From the NCBI GenBank assembly GCA_964453915.1, contig CAYVPW010000005.1, positions 1 to 51,770 of the forward strand: a DNA stretch of 51,770 nucleotides. The letters run 5' to 3'. Under the pieces are notes generated by a model, which saw nothing but the letters and a program-made list of their open reading frames with translations, searched no databases and was not told the origin of the DNA. Both the position numbers and the translations under genes were made by a program. Below are positions 17,114 through 26,069 of this stretch, piece after piece; position 1 is the stretch's first letter; each line of letters begins with the position of its first letter. The DNA comes from UBA1259 sp964453915 (GTDB lineage Bacteria > Bacillota > Clostridia > Christensenellales > Borkfalkiaceae).

Positions 17114-17146
17114 ATAAAAAAGGACTTTCCCTTTTTGAAAGTCCTT
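17114..17146 (-). terminator. Terminator of the rpsO-pnp-deacetylase-peptidase operon
   Basis: A perfect 10-bp stem, AAGGACTTTC (17120-17129) with GAAAGTCCTT (17137-17146), is followed on the minus strand by a T run. Confidence 0.85.
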
Positions 17147-17153
17147 AATTTTA

Positions 17154-18395
17154 TTAAATTTTTAACTTCTTTTTAGCAGGGCCAACCGTTGCCGCCGCCA
17201 TTTTATCCGTTAAGAAAATTTCTTTTACTATACCGTTCACCTTATTAAAGGTAAGTTTTTCTATTTTTTCTATCCTTTCTTTAAAGTCAAATTCTTTACC
17301 CAACAACAAAAGATATTTACCGTATAAAAGCATTTGCGAAGCAGTGCTTTCTTGCCCCATTATAAAGGCGGATTTCATCTGTTCTTTTCCACGCAAAAAT
17401 TCTTGCTCGGTAATTCCGTTTTCTCTAAACTTATTTATCTCTTTTATTATCTCTTCTACTGCAAGATCTCTTTTATCTGTATTAACTCCGCCGTAAATCT
17501 CAACAACTCCGCCGTCTTTATACTGCGAAACGTAAGAATAAACGGTGTAGCACAGCCCTAGTTCTTCTCTTACCTTTTGAAAAAGCCTACTGCTCATTCC
17601 GCCACCCAAAATAAGGTTTGCCAAACTTAAAGCGTCGCTCCGTTCGTCTTTAATAGATAAAGCCGGTATGCAAAACGCAACGTGTGCTTGCTCTATTTTT
17701 TTTGTTTTTATCAAATTTCCGCAGAAGGTTTTTTCCGTTAAAACTTGCGGAGCGGAATTAGCCCTTTTAAAATTCAGGGCAAAATATTTATAAACTAATT
17801 CTGCCACTTCTTTTTCTTCTACGTTGCCTGCAACGGATATTACAATGTTATCTGCGGTATAATATTTATCCATATAATTCAGAACGCTTTTTTTACTAAA
17901 ACTCTTAACGTTTTCCGCAGGTCCTAATATCGTTCTTCCGAAACCGGTTTTTCCGTAATAACTTTCCGCAAGCAAGTCTAAACAAATATCTTCCGGAGAA
18001 TCTTCGCTCATATTTATCTCTTCTATTATAACCCCCTTTTCTTTTTCCATTTCCTTTTCGTCGAACACGGAATTGAAAAATATATCCGATAAAATCTCTA
18101 AAGATTCCTCAAAATGGTCGCTTGTAGACTTTGTGTAATAACACGTCATCTCTTTAGAAGTAAAAGCGTTTATTTGCCCGCCTATTCTGTCTATATGGTC
18201 TGAAATATCAAACGCAGAGCGTTTTTCCGTTCCCTTAAACAAATTATGCTCTATAAAATGAGAAATGCCGTTTTCTTGTTCGCTTTCGTTTGCACTTCCG
18301 GTTTTAACGATTACGCCGATAGATACGGACATCAACCCCTGTATTTTTTTTACGACTAATTTTAGTCCGTTGTCAAAAGTTTCGTAATAAGCCAT
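17154..18395 (-). CDS. M16 family zinc metallopeptidase (MlpA/YmxG-like)
   Basis: The protein of 413 residues has the inverted zinc motif HxxEH (H46, E49, H50 in GISHFIEH) and the downstream acidic ligand in VIIEEINMSED (E125 or E126). A second, inactive-type M16 domain occupies the C-terminal half, including GGMSSRLFQKVREELG. Family members degrade or process peptides. GGAG lies 5 nt before the ATG. It follows the polysaccharide deacetylase gene by 10 nt, reproducing the Bacillus order rpsO-pnpA-ylxY-mlpA. No signal peptide is seen, so it is probably cytoplasmic. Confidence 0.92.
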   Translation of the reverse strand: MAYYETFDNGLKLVVKKIQGLMSVSIGVIVKTGSANESEQENGISHFIEHNLFKGTEKRSAFDISDHIDRIGGQINAFTSKEMTCYYTKSTSDHFEESLEILSDIFFNSVFDEKEMEKEKGVIIEEINMSEDSPEDICLDLLAESYYGKTGFGRTILGPAENVKSFSKKSVLNYMDKYYTADNIVISVAGNVEEKEVAELVYKYFALNFKRANSAPQVLTEKTFCGNLIKTKKIEQAHVAFCIPALSIKDERSDALSLANLILGGGMSSRLFQKVREELGLCYTVYSYVSQYKDGGVVEIYGGVNTDKRDLAVEEIIKEINKFRENGITEQEFLRGKEQMKSAFIMGQESTASQMLLYGKYLLLLGKEFDFKERIEKIEKLTFNKVNGIVKEIFLTDKMAAATVGPAKKKLKI

Positions 18396-18405
18396 TTTTT
18401 CTCCG

Positions 18406-19122
18406 TTATTCTATATTTTCGCTTACGGTCACCAAACTGAACCCGTTTTCTAAATAAAAATCTATAATTTCTGGAAGAACGGCAAGCGTATGCTTTTTAG
18501 GATGCATTAAAATCAACTCGCCGTTTTGATGATTTTTTGTTGCTCTTTTATATAAAAGCTCTCTATCGTCGTCTCTCCAATCTATCGTATCGGAAGACCA
18601 CATTATTATTTTATACCCTAAATCGCTTGCAGCGTCAAGCGTTTTATCTGAATAACTACCCGAAGGCGGCGCAAACAGCACGGGTTTTACTCCGCACAAA
18701 CCTTCTATAACCTTTTCTGCGTTTTGTATCTCTTTATAATTTTCTTCGTAGTTTAACTTTTTATGATCTTTATGAAAGTATCCGTGATTAGCAATTTCGT
18801 TGCCTGCGGACACTATTTCGGATAGTGTTTCTCCGTTATCGTCTGCCCAACATCCGCCCACAAAAAACGTTGCTTTTACGCCTTTGTTTTTCAAAACGAC
18901 TAAAATTTCTTTAACGATATCTGTGCCCTCATAGCAGTTGAACATTAAAGAGGCGTTTTTGTTGTTTACGTTACCCCTGTATATTGCACTAACTGCCTTT
19001 CCGCCGTATATGGGCGATACGGGTTTTACCGAAAACCCCACAATAAACACGGATAAGGCTATTATTAAAAGCAGTGCGTTGGATATTACGGGTTTTAAAA
19101 CCTTATTGCTTATTTTCTTCAT
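18406..19122 (-). CDS. Polysaccharide deacetylase-like protein (YlxY/PdaB group)
   Basis: The 238-residue protein has an N-terminal membrane anchor (about 13-33) and a NodB-fold domain outside the membrane. The zinc histidines are present in NHGYFH (H113, H117), and MWSSDTIDW is the late conserved segment. The first metal motif, normally FDD or FDV, reads FNCYEG (61-66), and the motif 3 Arg is replaced in FAPPSGSY. Activity is therefore doubtful, or the enzyme uses the altered site typical of its subgroup. It sits between pnp and the M16 peptidase, as ylxY does in Bacillus. AGGGGTG is the likely ribosome binding site. Confidence 0.85.
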   Translation of the reverse strand: MKKISNKVLKPVISNALLLIIALSVFIVGFSVKPVSPIYGGKAVSAIYRGNVNNKNASLMFNCYEGTDIVKEILVVLKNKGVKATFFVGGCWADDNGETLSEIVSAGNEIANHGYFHKDHKKLNYEENYKEIQNAEKVIEGLCGVKPVLFAPPSGSYSDKTLDAASDLGYKIIMWSSDTIDWRDDDRELLYKRATKNHQNGELILMHPKKHTLAVLPEIIDFYLENGFSLVTVSENIE

Positions 19123-19246
19123 TTTAACACACCCCTATTCATACTATGAAAGAAAATACGGGTATATTCGCCGCTTTTTACATATAAAACCGTACTTTTT
19201 TATATGCAACCCCACACAAGCTAAGCAATAAGTATTTTATTTATAA

Positions 19247-19290
19247 ATAAAACGGCACGCCCTCTTTTTATAAAAGAATAGCGTGCCGAT
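19247..19290 (-). terminator. Terminator behind pnp
   Basis: CGGCACGC (19253-19260) pairs with GCGTGCCG (19281-19288), with an inner TCTTTT/AAAAGA extension, and is followed by TTTTATTT on the minus strand. The rest of the 213-nt gap between pnp and the deacetylase shows a weak AT-rich inverted repeat (CATATAAAA/TTTTATATG near 19180-19206) and no gene. Confidence 0.75.
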
Positions 19291-19335
19291 TTTTTCTTGT
19301 CCGCTTAAAACGCCGTTTACGCTAGGTAATTCGTT

Positions 19336-21435
19336 TTAGCCTTCGATTTTTTCTAAGAGTTTTAAGTCTATGCCCTTTTCGCCGATTTTTATAATTTCAA
19401 CTTTTACCTTGTCGCCTATGCTTAAAACTTCTTCTACGCTGTTTATGCGCTTGTCGCTCATTTTAGAGATATGAATCATACCGTCTTTTCCGGGAGCAAG
19501 TTCACAGAAAGCGCCGGTTTTGGGAAGAATTCTAACAACTTCGCTTATAAACATATCGCCCACTTCGGGATCTCTTGCAATAGAAAGGATAATAGCCTTT
19601 GCTCTTTCTATATTAGCAGCATCGCCAACGCCTGCAATGTTTACTGTTCCGTCTTCTTCTATATCTATCTTAACGCCAGTTTCTTCTATAATCTTATTGA
19701 TTACCTTTCCTTGCTTTCCTACAACGTCTCCGATTTTTTCGGGAGATATGTTAAAGGATATAATCTTAGGAGCGTATTTAGACAATTCGGGAGCAACTTC
19801 GGGAACACATTCTAACATTTTCTTTAATATGAATTGTCTTCCTTCGTTTGCTTGATTGATTGCGGTATGCATTATTTCTTCGGAAATACCCTTGATTTTG
19901 ATATCCATTTGGATAGCGGTAATTCCTTTTTCCGTACCTGCAACCTTAAAGTCCATATCGCCTAAGAAGTCTTCTAGACCTTGAATATCGGTAAGAACCT
20001 TAAATTCACCGGTTTCTTGATTTTTGATAAGCCCCATAGCAACGCCTGCAACGGGTGCTTTAATCGGAACGCCGGCATCCATTAAAGCCATTGTAGAACC
20101 GCAAACGGAAGCCATTGAAGAAGAGCCGTTAGAAGACATTATGTCGTTTACAACTCTTATTGCATAGGGGAAATCTTCTTTAGAGGGAATTACGGGAACA
20201 AGAGCACGTTCTGCAAGCGCACCGTGACCGATTTCACGTCTGCCGGGAGATTTAATAGCCTTTGCTTCGCCCGTGCAATATCCGGGGAAGTTGTATTGAT
20301 GCATATATCTCTTTTCTACTTCTTCGTCAAGCCCTTCTAGCTTTTGTGCTTCGGAAAGCATTCCTAAAGTACAGGTAGTTAAGGTTTGAGTTTGTCCTCT
20401 GGTGAATACGGCAGAACCGTGAACTCTGGGGAGAACGCTTCTTTCGCACCAAATAGGACGAACGTCTTTTAATCCTCTTCCATCAGGGCGGATTCCCTTG
20501 TCGAATATTTTTGCACGAACCTTTTCTTTGGTTAAGTAATATATACTGTCTTTTACTTCTCTGATGTTGTCGGGATAAATAGCCTTGAAATATTCTACTA
20601 TTTCCGCTTCTACCTTATCTTGTCTTTCTTGTCTTTCTTGACGGTCAAAGGTATCAATTGCCCAGTCGATTTTTTCGGAAGCATAGTCGCGAACTTCTTT
20701 ATCCAACTCTTCGGGGATATGATAAAGTTCTATTTCCTTTTTGGGTTTTCCCACAGCGGGAACTATTTCTTCTTCTATAAAAGTGCAAATCTTTTTGATT
20801 TCCTCGTGACCGAACATAATTGCACCGACCATTTCGTCGTTAGTCACTTCGTTTGCACCTGCTTCTATCATCAAAATAGCGTCTTTAGTACCTGCAAGGT
20901 TTAGATGAATTGCAGAAGCTTCTCTCTCTTTTAAGTCAGGATTGATAACGTATTTTCCGTCTACCATTCCTACTACTACCGAACCGGTAGGACCTGCCCA
21001 CGGAATATCGGAAATTGCAAGAGCGATAGAAGAACCTATCATAGCCAAGGGTTCGGGTTGAATATCCGGTTCAACGGAAAGCGCTTGCGCTATTACCACA
21101 ACGTCGTTAAAAAGCCCTTTGGGGAATAAAGGTCTTAAAGGTCTGTCTATAAGTCTACTGGTTAAAATAGCCTTATCGGACGCTCTGCCTTCTCTCTTTT
21201 TAAATCCGCCGGGGATTTTGCCGATAGAATACATCTTTTCATCGTAGTCTACTTGAAGAGGGAAAAAGTCCATTCCTTCTCTAGGTGCAGCGGACATACA
21301 AACGGAAACCATAACTGCAGTTTCTCCGCAACGAACGACGCAAGCGCCGTTAGTTTGCTCTGCATACTTACCCGTTTCAACGATAACTTCTTTGCCGCCG
21401 ATTACCGTCTTAAATTCTCTGTAGTTGTTCGTCAT
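19336..21435 (-). CDS. pnp: Polyribonucleotide nucleotidyltransferase (PNPase)
   Basis: The protein of 699 residues is a trimeric 3'-5' phosphorolytic exoribonuclease for mRNA decay. It has two RNase PH domains; the second includes FTRGQTQTL and the HNSS/GSSSMASVCGSTM region. A KH domain (ISPEKIGDVVGKQGKVINK, about 560-620) and an S1 domain (about 625-695, KDGMIHISKMSDKR) follow. AAGGAG lies 6 nt before the ATG. It lies 120 nt behind rpsO, the conserved rpsO-pnp pair, with a hairpin in the gap. Confidence 0.98.
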   Translation of the reverse strand: MTNNYREFKTVIGGKEVIVETGKYAEQTNGACVVRCGETAVMVSVCMSAAPREGMDFFPLQVDYDEKMYSIGKIPGGFKKREGRASDKAILTSRLIDRPLRPLFPKGLFNDVVVIAQALSVEPDIQPEPLAMIGSSIALAISDIPWAGPTGSVVVGMVDGKYVINPDLKEREASAIHLNLAGTKDAILMIEAGANEVTNDEMVGAIMFGHEEIKKICTFIEEEIVPAVGKPKKEIELYHIPEELDKEVRDYASEKIDWAIDTFDRQERQERQDKVEAEIVEYFKAIYPDNIREVKDSIYYLTKEKVRAKIFDKGIRPDGRGLKDVRPIWCERSVLPRVHGSAVFTRGQTQTLTTCTLGMLSEAQKLEGLDEEVEKRYMHQYNFPGYCTGEAKAIKSPGRREIGHGALAERALVPVIPSKEDFPYAIRVVNDIMSSNGSSSMASVCGSTMALMDAGVPIKAPVAGVAMGLIKNQETGEFKVLTDIQGLEDFLGDMDFKVAGTEKGITAIQMDIKIKGISEEIMHTAINQANEGRQFILKKMLECVPEVAPELSKYAPKIISFNISPEKIGDVVGKQGKVINKIIEETGVKIDIEEDGTVNIAGVGDAANIERAKAIILSIARDPEVGDMFISEVVRILPKTGAFCELAPGKDGMIHISKMSDKRINSVEEVLSIGDKVKVEIIKIGEKGIDLKLLEKIEG

Positions 21436-21471
21436 TTTTTTCTCCTTTTTCTAACTCTGATTTATTTAGGA

Positions 21472-21496
21472 ACGCAAAAGCACCCGCTTTTTGCGT
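21472..21496 (-). promoter_or_regulatory. Hairpin in the pnp 5' leader
   Basis: An inverted repeat ACGCAAAA/TTTTGCGT with a 9-nt loop lies 36 nt upstream of the pnp start and has no T tail on the minus strand. A leader stem-loop in front of pnp is the kind of element processed during PNPase autoregulation in other bacteria. Its role here is inferred. Confidence 0.4.
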
Positions 21497-21555
21497 AAAA
21501 ATACCTTAATATAACAAAAAAAAGCGACAAAAAAACATTGCCGCCCCATAATTTA

Positions 21556-21819
21556 TTATTTCCTTAATTCTAAGTCCGCAATAATCTTTCTGTATCTTTC
21601 GATATCGATTTCTTGCAAATACTTTAAAAGTCCGCGACGTTCGCCGACCATTTTCAAAAGCCCGCGACGAGAGTGATTGTCGTGCTTGTTGGTTGCTAAG
21701 TGTTGATTTAAGTGATTGATTCTTTCCGTTAAAAGTGCAATTTGAACTTCTGCACTGCCGGTGTCCCCTTCGTGACGACCGAATTTTGCGATTATTTCGC
21801 TTTTTCTTGCTTTATCCAT
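21556..21819 (-). CDS. rpsO: Ribosomal protein uS15
   Basis: The 87-residue small-subunit protein binds the central domain of 16S rRNA. Conserved segments GRHEGDTGSAEVQIALLTERI, HLATNKHDNHSRRGLL and YLQEIDIERY are all present. AGGAGG precedes the ATG. It is expressed from a strong promoter with a structured leader and heads the rpsO-pnp operon. Confidence 0.98.
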   Translation of the reverse strand: MDKARKSEIIAKFGRHEGDTGSAEVQIALLTERINHLNQHLATNKHDNHSRRGLLKMVGERRGLLKYLQEIDIERYRKIIADLELRK

Positions 21820-21908
21820 TTTATTTTACCTCCTGATTACTTATGGAATAATTCGCTCATGCCAAAGTTAAGGGCGGAGACCCGCAAAACCTTGCCAGAG
21901 TATCAAGC
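21820..21908 (-). ncRNA. Candidate rpsO autoregulatory leader
   Basis: The roughly 89-nt leader has a GC-rich helix: GCGG (21874-21877) with CCGC (21882-21885), stacked on AAGG (21870-21873) with CCTT (21890-21893) across a 4-nt bulge. S15 often represses its own translation through such leaders, which come in several unrelated folds. No covariance search was done. Confidence 0.45.
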
Positions 21909-21914
21909 CTATAA

Positions 21915-21943
21915 AGTATAACAAATATTTTTAAGATTGTAAA
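21915..21943 (-). promoter_or_regulatory. Promoter of rpsO-pnp
   Basis: A -35 TTTACA (21938-21943), a 17-nt spacer and an extended -10 TGTTATACT (hexamer 21915-21920) on the minus strand, directly behind hemZ. Confidence 0.8.
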
Positions 21944-21959
21944 CTGTTTTTAACCGATT

Positions 21960-23330
21960 TTAATCAAAAAGAACTTTCTTTTCTTCTAAAATTTTATCTA
22001 TTTTTTCTATATAAGTTTTTACGTCTTTGGGGGAAGCATACCTTTCTATCCTTTCGCCCAAATTCATAACTCTTTTACTTATAGCGTTTGCACCGCAAGC
22101 AACCGTGCTTGATATTTCTTCCATTGCGTTTACATTATACAAGCACTCTTTATCGGGCTTTGCATACCCCACGTTTTCTAAACTTCCCGCCATATATTTT
22201 TGACGGTACAAGTAATACGGGCGATACCCTTTTTCTAAAAGCGTTTTATGTGCGTAATCAACCATTTGCGTTATTTCTTCAACGCAAAGTCTTTTTTCCG
22301 TTTCAGCCAAATAAGAGCCCTTTTTTATTGCCAAAGTATGAACGGTTATTCCGTCCGGCGACAAAAACACAGCCTTATCTAAACTGTACTTAAAGTCTTC
22401 AAAACTCTCTCCGTCAAGCCCTGCAATCAAGTCCATATTTACCGAAAATTTGTCTTTTGCCAAAAAGAACTTTTCTTCCACGTCTTTCGCCGTATGATTT
22501 CTTCCTATTTTTTCTAACGTTTTGTCGTTAAACGTTTGTGGGTTTATACAAATTCTAGAAACATTGTGCTTTGCTAAAATCTCTAAATTTTCCTTTGTTA
22601 TCACGTCCGGTCTTCCCGCTTCAACGGTAAATTCTACACCGGTGTTTACACTGTCTATCGCCGTTAAAACCCTGTCTAAATTTTCGTTAGATAAAGAAAC
22701 GGGAGTGCCGCCGCCAACATATATACTCTTTAAGTTTTTTATAAACTTTTTGCTTTCATTTATCTCCTTAATCAAAGTATCAACGTATACGTCTACGTAT
22801 TTTTTTGCACTCTTTATATCAGAACTTATAAAAGAACAATACCTACACCTAGACGGACAAAAGGGAACAAACACAAACAAATCCGTATTGTCGTCGTCTT
22901 TTTTATAAATGCCTTTTTGGGCTTGAATAACCCTTTCAGTAAGCAAAGTTTTTTCTTGACTTACCTTCATTGTGTTTATAAAAAAGTCCTTAAAGTCTTC
23001 ACCGCTTTCTAAAACGCCGTATGCAAGTTTGGTAGGTCTTATGCCGGTAAGTGCACCCCACGGCAAAACCTTGCCCGTATATGCGGAAAGCGCTTTATAT
23101 AACGATAATTTTGCATACCTTTTTGTAAGTCTTTTTTCTTCTATTTCGTCCTTAAACGGCTTTACCAAGTTGCCGTAAGCATAACTTTTTCCGCCGACTA
23201 CTATAGTATTTATCAGTCTGTCTTCTTTTTTAGTAAAAAGGTGGCGTATATCAAAATCTTCTGCCCCGTCGAAAAGATTTATCACTTCGTTAAGTTCGCT
23301 TAAACAAAATTCAAGTTGTGTTTTAATCAT
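21960..23330 (-). CDS. hemZ: HemZ-type coproporphyrinogen dehydrogenase (radical SAM)
   Basis: The protein of 456 residues has the radical-SAM cluster motif CxxxCxxC at C158, C162 and C165 (FCPSRCRYC), the GGGTP SAM-binding segment, and the HemZ-type N-terminal region with WGALTGIRPTKLAYG. The family is annotated as oxygen-independent coproporphyrinogen III dehydrogenase, but the substrate has rarely been tested. No other haem genes are in the window, so a haem-chaperone-like role is possible. Its ATG overlaps the MBL gene by 8 nt, with a weak AAGAGA site. It ends the long secD-to-hemZ run. Confidence 0.85.
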   Translation of the reverse strand: MIKTQLEFCLSELNEVINLFDGAEDFDIRHLFTKKEDRLINTIVVGGKSYAYGNLVKPFKDEIEEKRLTKRYAKLSLYKALSAYTGKVLPWGALTGIRPTKLAYGVLESGEDFKDFFINTMKVSQEKTLLTERVIQAQKGIYKKDDDNTDLFVFVPFCPSRCRYCSFISSDIKSAKKYVDVYVDTLIKEINESKKFIKNLKSIYVGGGTPVSLSNENLDRVLTAIDSVNTGVEFTVEAGRPDVITKENLEILAKHNVSRICINPQTFNDKTLEKIGRNHTAKDVEEKFFLAKDKFSVNMDLIAGLDGESFEDFKYSLDKAVFLSPDGITVHTLAIKKGSYLAETEKRLCVEEITQMVDYAHKTLLEKGYRPYYLYRQKYMAGSLENVGYAKPDKECLYNVNAMEEISSTVACGANAISKRVMNLGERIERYASPKDVKTYIEKIDKILEEKKVLFD

Positions 23331-23940
23331 AATCTCTTAAAATATTATATTTCCTTTCGTGAGAAAGCGTAGTAAACTCGTCGTGCCCGGGATAAACTTT
23401 ATAATCTCCGCTTAACGCAAACAGTTTTTTTACGGAATTTATCAAATCAATCCTGCTTCCGGAAACAAAGTCCGTTCTGCCTACGGACTCACAAAAAAGC
23501 GTATCCCCTGTAAAAAGCATATCGTCTACTATAAAAGTTGCGGAACCGTCCGTGTGTCCGGCAGTAATAACCGCCCTTATTTTTATTCCTTCTAAAAAAA
23601 GTTCTTCTCCGTCCTCAAACATATAATCTGCGGTTAAACATTCAAACTTTCTTCCGAAATCTTTGCCCAAATTATCGTCGTTTAGCAGTTTTTTTGCATC
23701 AACTTTACTCACAAACACCTTTACGCCGTCCTTTTGCAGTTTTGCGGCATTTCCTGCATGGTCGAAATGTGCGTGCGTCAGCAATAAACAGCCTATCTTT
23801 ACGCCAAGTTTTTCTTCTGTTTCTTTAATGAGTTTATAGTTTTCTCCACCGTCTATCAAAACGGCGCGCTTTGTTTCTTCGTTTACTAAAAAGTAAGAAT
23901 TAACCCTAAGCGGACCGCTTGTTAAATAATACAGTTTCAT
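23323..23940 (-). CDS. MBL-fold metallohydrolase (YqgX/glyoxalase II-like)
   Basis: The 205-residue cytoplasmic enzyme has the zinc motif HxHxDH in LLTHAHFDHAGN (about 55-66), ITAGHTDGS, and YPGHDEFTTL at the end, all typical of the hydroxyacylglutathione hydrolase-like group. The substrate is unknown; thioesterase activity is the usual guess. It starts 1 nt after the relA stop codon and overlaps hemZ, so translation is coupled. A relA-dtd-MBL-hemZ order is frequent in Clostridia; dtd is absent here. Confidence 0.88.
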   Translation of the reverse strand: MKLYYLTSGPLRVNSYFLVNEETKRAVLIDGGENYKLIKETEEKLGVKIGCLLLTHAHFDHAGNAAKLQKDGVKVFVSKVDAKKLLNDDNLGKDFGRKFECLTADYMFEDGEELFLEGIKIRAVITAGHTDGSATFIVDDMLFTGDTLFCESVGRTDFVSGSRIDLINSVKKLFALSGDYKVYPGHDEFTTLSHERKYNILRDYD

Positions 23941-23941
23941 T

Positions 23942-26068
23942 TTATTTTGCCGTCCTAAACACGTCCGTTATCTTGCGCTCTTGCTTTAACTTTTCTATCA
24001 ATGTTTCAAGCTGTCGCTTGTCGCTTATCCTTATAGAAAATTCCACTATCACCTGTCCGGAACGGCTGTCTTGTCTGCCGTTTGTAGAAACGATACCCAA
24101 CTTTTGTTGGGCAACTGCACCGGCAACAATTGTTAATATTTCCGTTTGGTCTTTGCCTATTACTTTTATCCCCGCATTATAACCGCAAGAGCCGCCGTCA
24201 TTCCACGTCACTTCTATAAGCCTTCCGTCTTCGGCATTTTTTAGGTTGGGACAATCTCTTCTATGAACGGACACTCCACGCCCGCGTGAAATAAATCCGA
24301 TAATATCGTCGCCGGGAACGGGATTGCAACAGCCCGCAAAATGGACTAAAATCCCCTCCATTTCCTTTACCTTTACGCCACCGCTTTGGCTTTTGCCTAC
24401 GTAGAATTTTTTTACGTTTTCCGTCGGTTGAGATTTTCTGTAATAATCGATAAGTTTTACTACTATCTGACTTGCCGAAACCGCGCCGAACCCAACGGAA
24501 GCATACATTTCGTCCTGTCCCAAATAGGTAAATCTATCGGCAATTCTTTCAAAGGCGTCTTCCGTAAGCAGTTGAGATAAGGAAAAACCACGGCGTTTAC
24601 ATTCGGCTTCTAACATAGTTTTACCGGTTTTTACGTTGTCTTCTTTCATCTCACGCTTAAAGAATTGCTTTATCTTTACTTTTGCGCTTGAACTTTTTAC
24701 AATTTTCAACCAGTCCCAAGACGGACCTTTGGAATTTTGCGAAGTTATTACTTCAACTAAATCCCCTACTTTTAGGGTTGTATTAAGGGGAACTATTTTA
24801 GAGTTTACCTTTGCCCCTACGCATTTATTGCCTATTTCGGAGTGAATACGGTAAGCAAAATCTAACGGCGTTGCGTCTTTAGGAAGACTTATAACGTCCC
24901 CTTTAGGGGTAAACACCAAAACTTCCGAACTGTAAATATCGCCCTTTAACGTATCTAAAAATTCTTTACTGTCTTTTAAGCCGCCTTGCCATTCCATTAC
25001 CTCTCTAATCCAGCTAAGGCGAGAATCCAAATCGTCCCCTTCGCGTTTTTCTTTATATTTCCAATGAGCGGCAATGCCGTACTCCGCTTCGTGGTTCATT
25101 TCGTAAGTTCTTATTTGTATTTCAAAAACTTTTCCGAAATTAGTAACGACGGTAGTATGCAAAGAACGGTACATATTTGGCTTTGGCGTAGATATATAAT
25201 CTTTAATTCTTCCCGGAACGGGTTTCCATTCGTGGTGAATTTTACCTAAAATCTCATAACACTCGTCCACGGTGTTTACAATTACTCTAACGGCAACCAA
25301 ATCGTAAATTTGCTCTAATGATTTACCGCGCTCCTTCATTTTGCGATAAATACTGTAAAGGTGCTTTTTCCTTCCGAAAACTTCGCCTTTTATGTTGGAA
25401 TTTTCCAACATTTTTTTAAGCGTTTCTACTACTTGGTCTACTAATTCTACGCCTTCTTTTACCTTTAAATCTATGTTTTCTATAAGGTATTCGTAAAAAT
25501 CGGGATCTAAATATTTTAAGCACAGGTCCTCTAATTCGCACTTAATTTGCGAAATAGCAAGCCTATCCGCAAGCGGAACAAAGATATCAAGCGTTTCCTT
25601 TGCAATTCTAAGTTGGCGTTCTTTAGATAAAAAGTTTAAAGAACGCATATTGTGCAATCTGTCCGCAAGTTTTATTATAATAACCCTGATATCCTTTGCC
25701 ATTGCAACGAATATTTTACGGAAATTGTCAGCCTGTTCTTCTTCTCTAGACGTAAACTCTATTCTCTCTAACTTCGTTACTCCTAAAACGAGTTCTAAAA
25801 CCTCTTCTCCGAACTGATTTTTTATATCCCCTTCTGATATGGGAGTATCTTCAATCACGTCGTGCAAAAACGCCGCTGCAACGGTTGCAGCGTCTAGTCC
25901 CAAATCAACTAATATTTTTGCAACGGCGCAAGGATGAGTAAAATACTCTTCTCCGGAGGCACGCTTTTGATTGGCGTGTGCTTTTTTTGCATAGTCGTAC
26001 GCCTTTTCTACAAGCGCAAGGTCCTTGCCCGTATAAGTTTTTTCTAAACACTCGTATATTTCTAACAT
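23942..26068 (-). CDS. relA: Bifunctional (p)ppGpp synthetase/hydrolase (Rel)
   Basis: The 708-residue Rel protein controls the stringent response. Domains in order: HD hydrolase (H45 in THPCAVA, H69-D70 in LHDVIEDT), synthetase (GRKKHLYSIYRKM, YDLVAVRVI, YRSLHTTV), TGS (VFTPKGDVISLPKDATPLDFAYRIHSEIG), and a C-terminal zinc-finger/ACT region with CCNPVPGDDIIGFISRG. The hydrolase motif is intact, so it should both make and degrade the alarmone. AAGGGG precedes the ATG. It follows recJ by 1 nt; the apt gene common between them is missing. Confidence 0.96.
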   Translation of the reverse strand: MLEIYECLEKTYTGKDLALVEKAYDYAKKAHANQKRASGEEYFTHPCAVAKILVDLGLDAATVAAAFLHDVIEDTPISEGDIKNQFGEEVLELVLGVTKLERIEFTSREEEQADNFRKIFVAMAKDIRVIIIKLADRLHNMRSLNFLSKERQLRIAKETLDIFVPLADRLAISQIKCELEDLCLKYLDPDFYEYLIENIDLKVKEGVELVDQVVETLKKMLENSNIKGEVFGRKKHLYSIYRKMKERGKSLEQIYDLVAVRVIVNTVDECYEILGKIHHEWKPVPGRIKDYISTPKPNMYRSLHTTVVTNFGKVFEIQIRTYEMNHEAEYGIAAHWKYKEKREGDDLDSRLSWIREVMEWQGGLKDSKEFLDTLKGDIYSSEVLVFTPKGDVISLPKDATPLDFAYRIHSEIGNKCVGAKVNSKIVPLNTTLKVGDLVEVITSQNSKGPSWDWLKIVKSSSAKVKIKQFFKREMKEDNVKTGKTMLEAECKRRGFSLSQLLTEDAFERIADRFTYLGQDEMYASVGFGAVSASQIVVKLIDYYRKSQPTENVKKFYVGKSQSGGVKVKEMEGILVHFAGCCNPVPGDDIIGFISRGRGVSVHRRDCPNLKNAEDGRLIEVTWNDGGSCGYNAGIKVIGKDQTEILTIVAGAVAQQKLGIVSTNGRQDSRSGQVIVEFSIRISDKRQLETLIEKLKQERKITDVFRTAK

Positions 26069-26069
26069 A

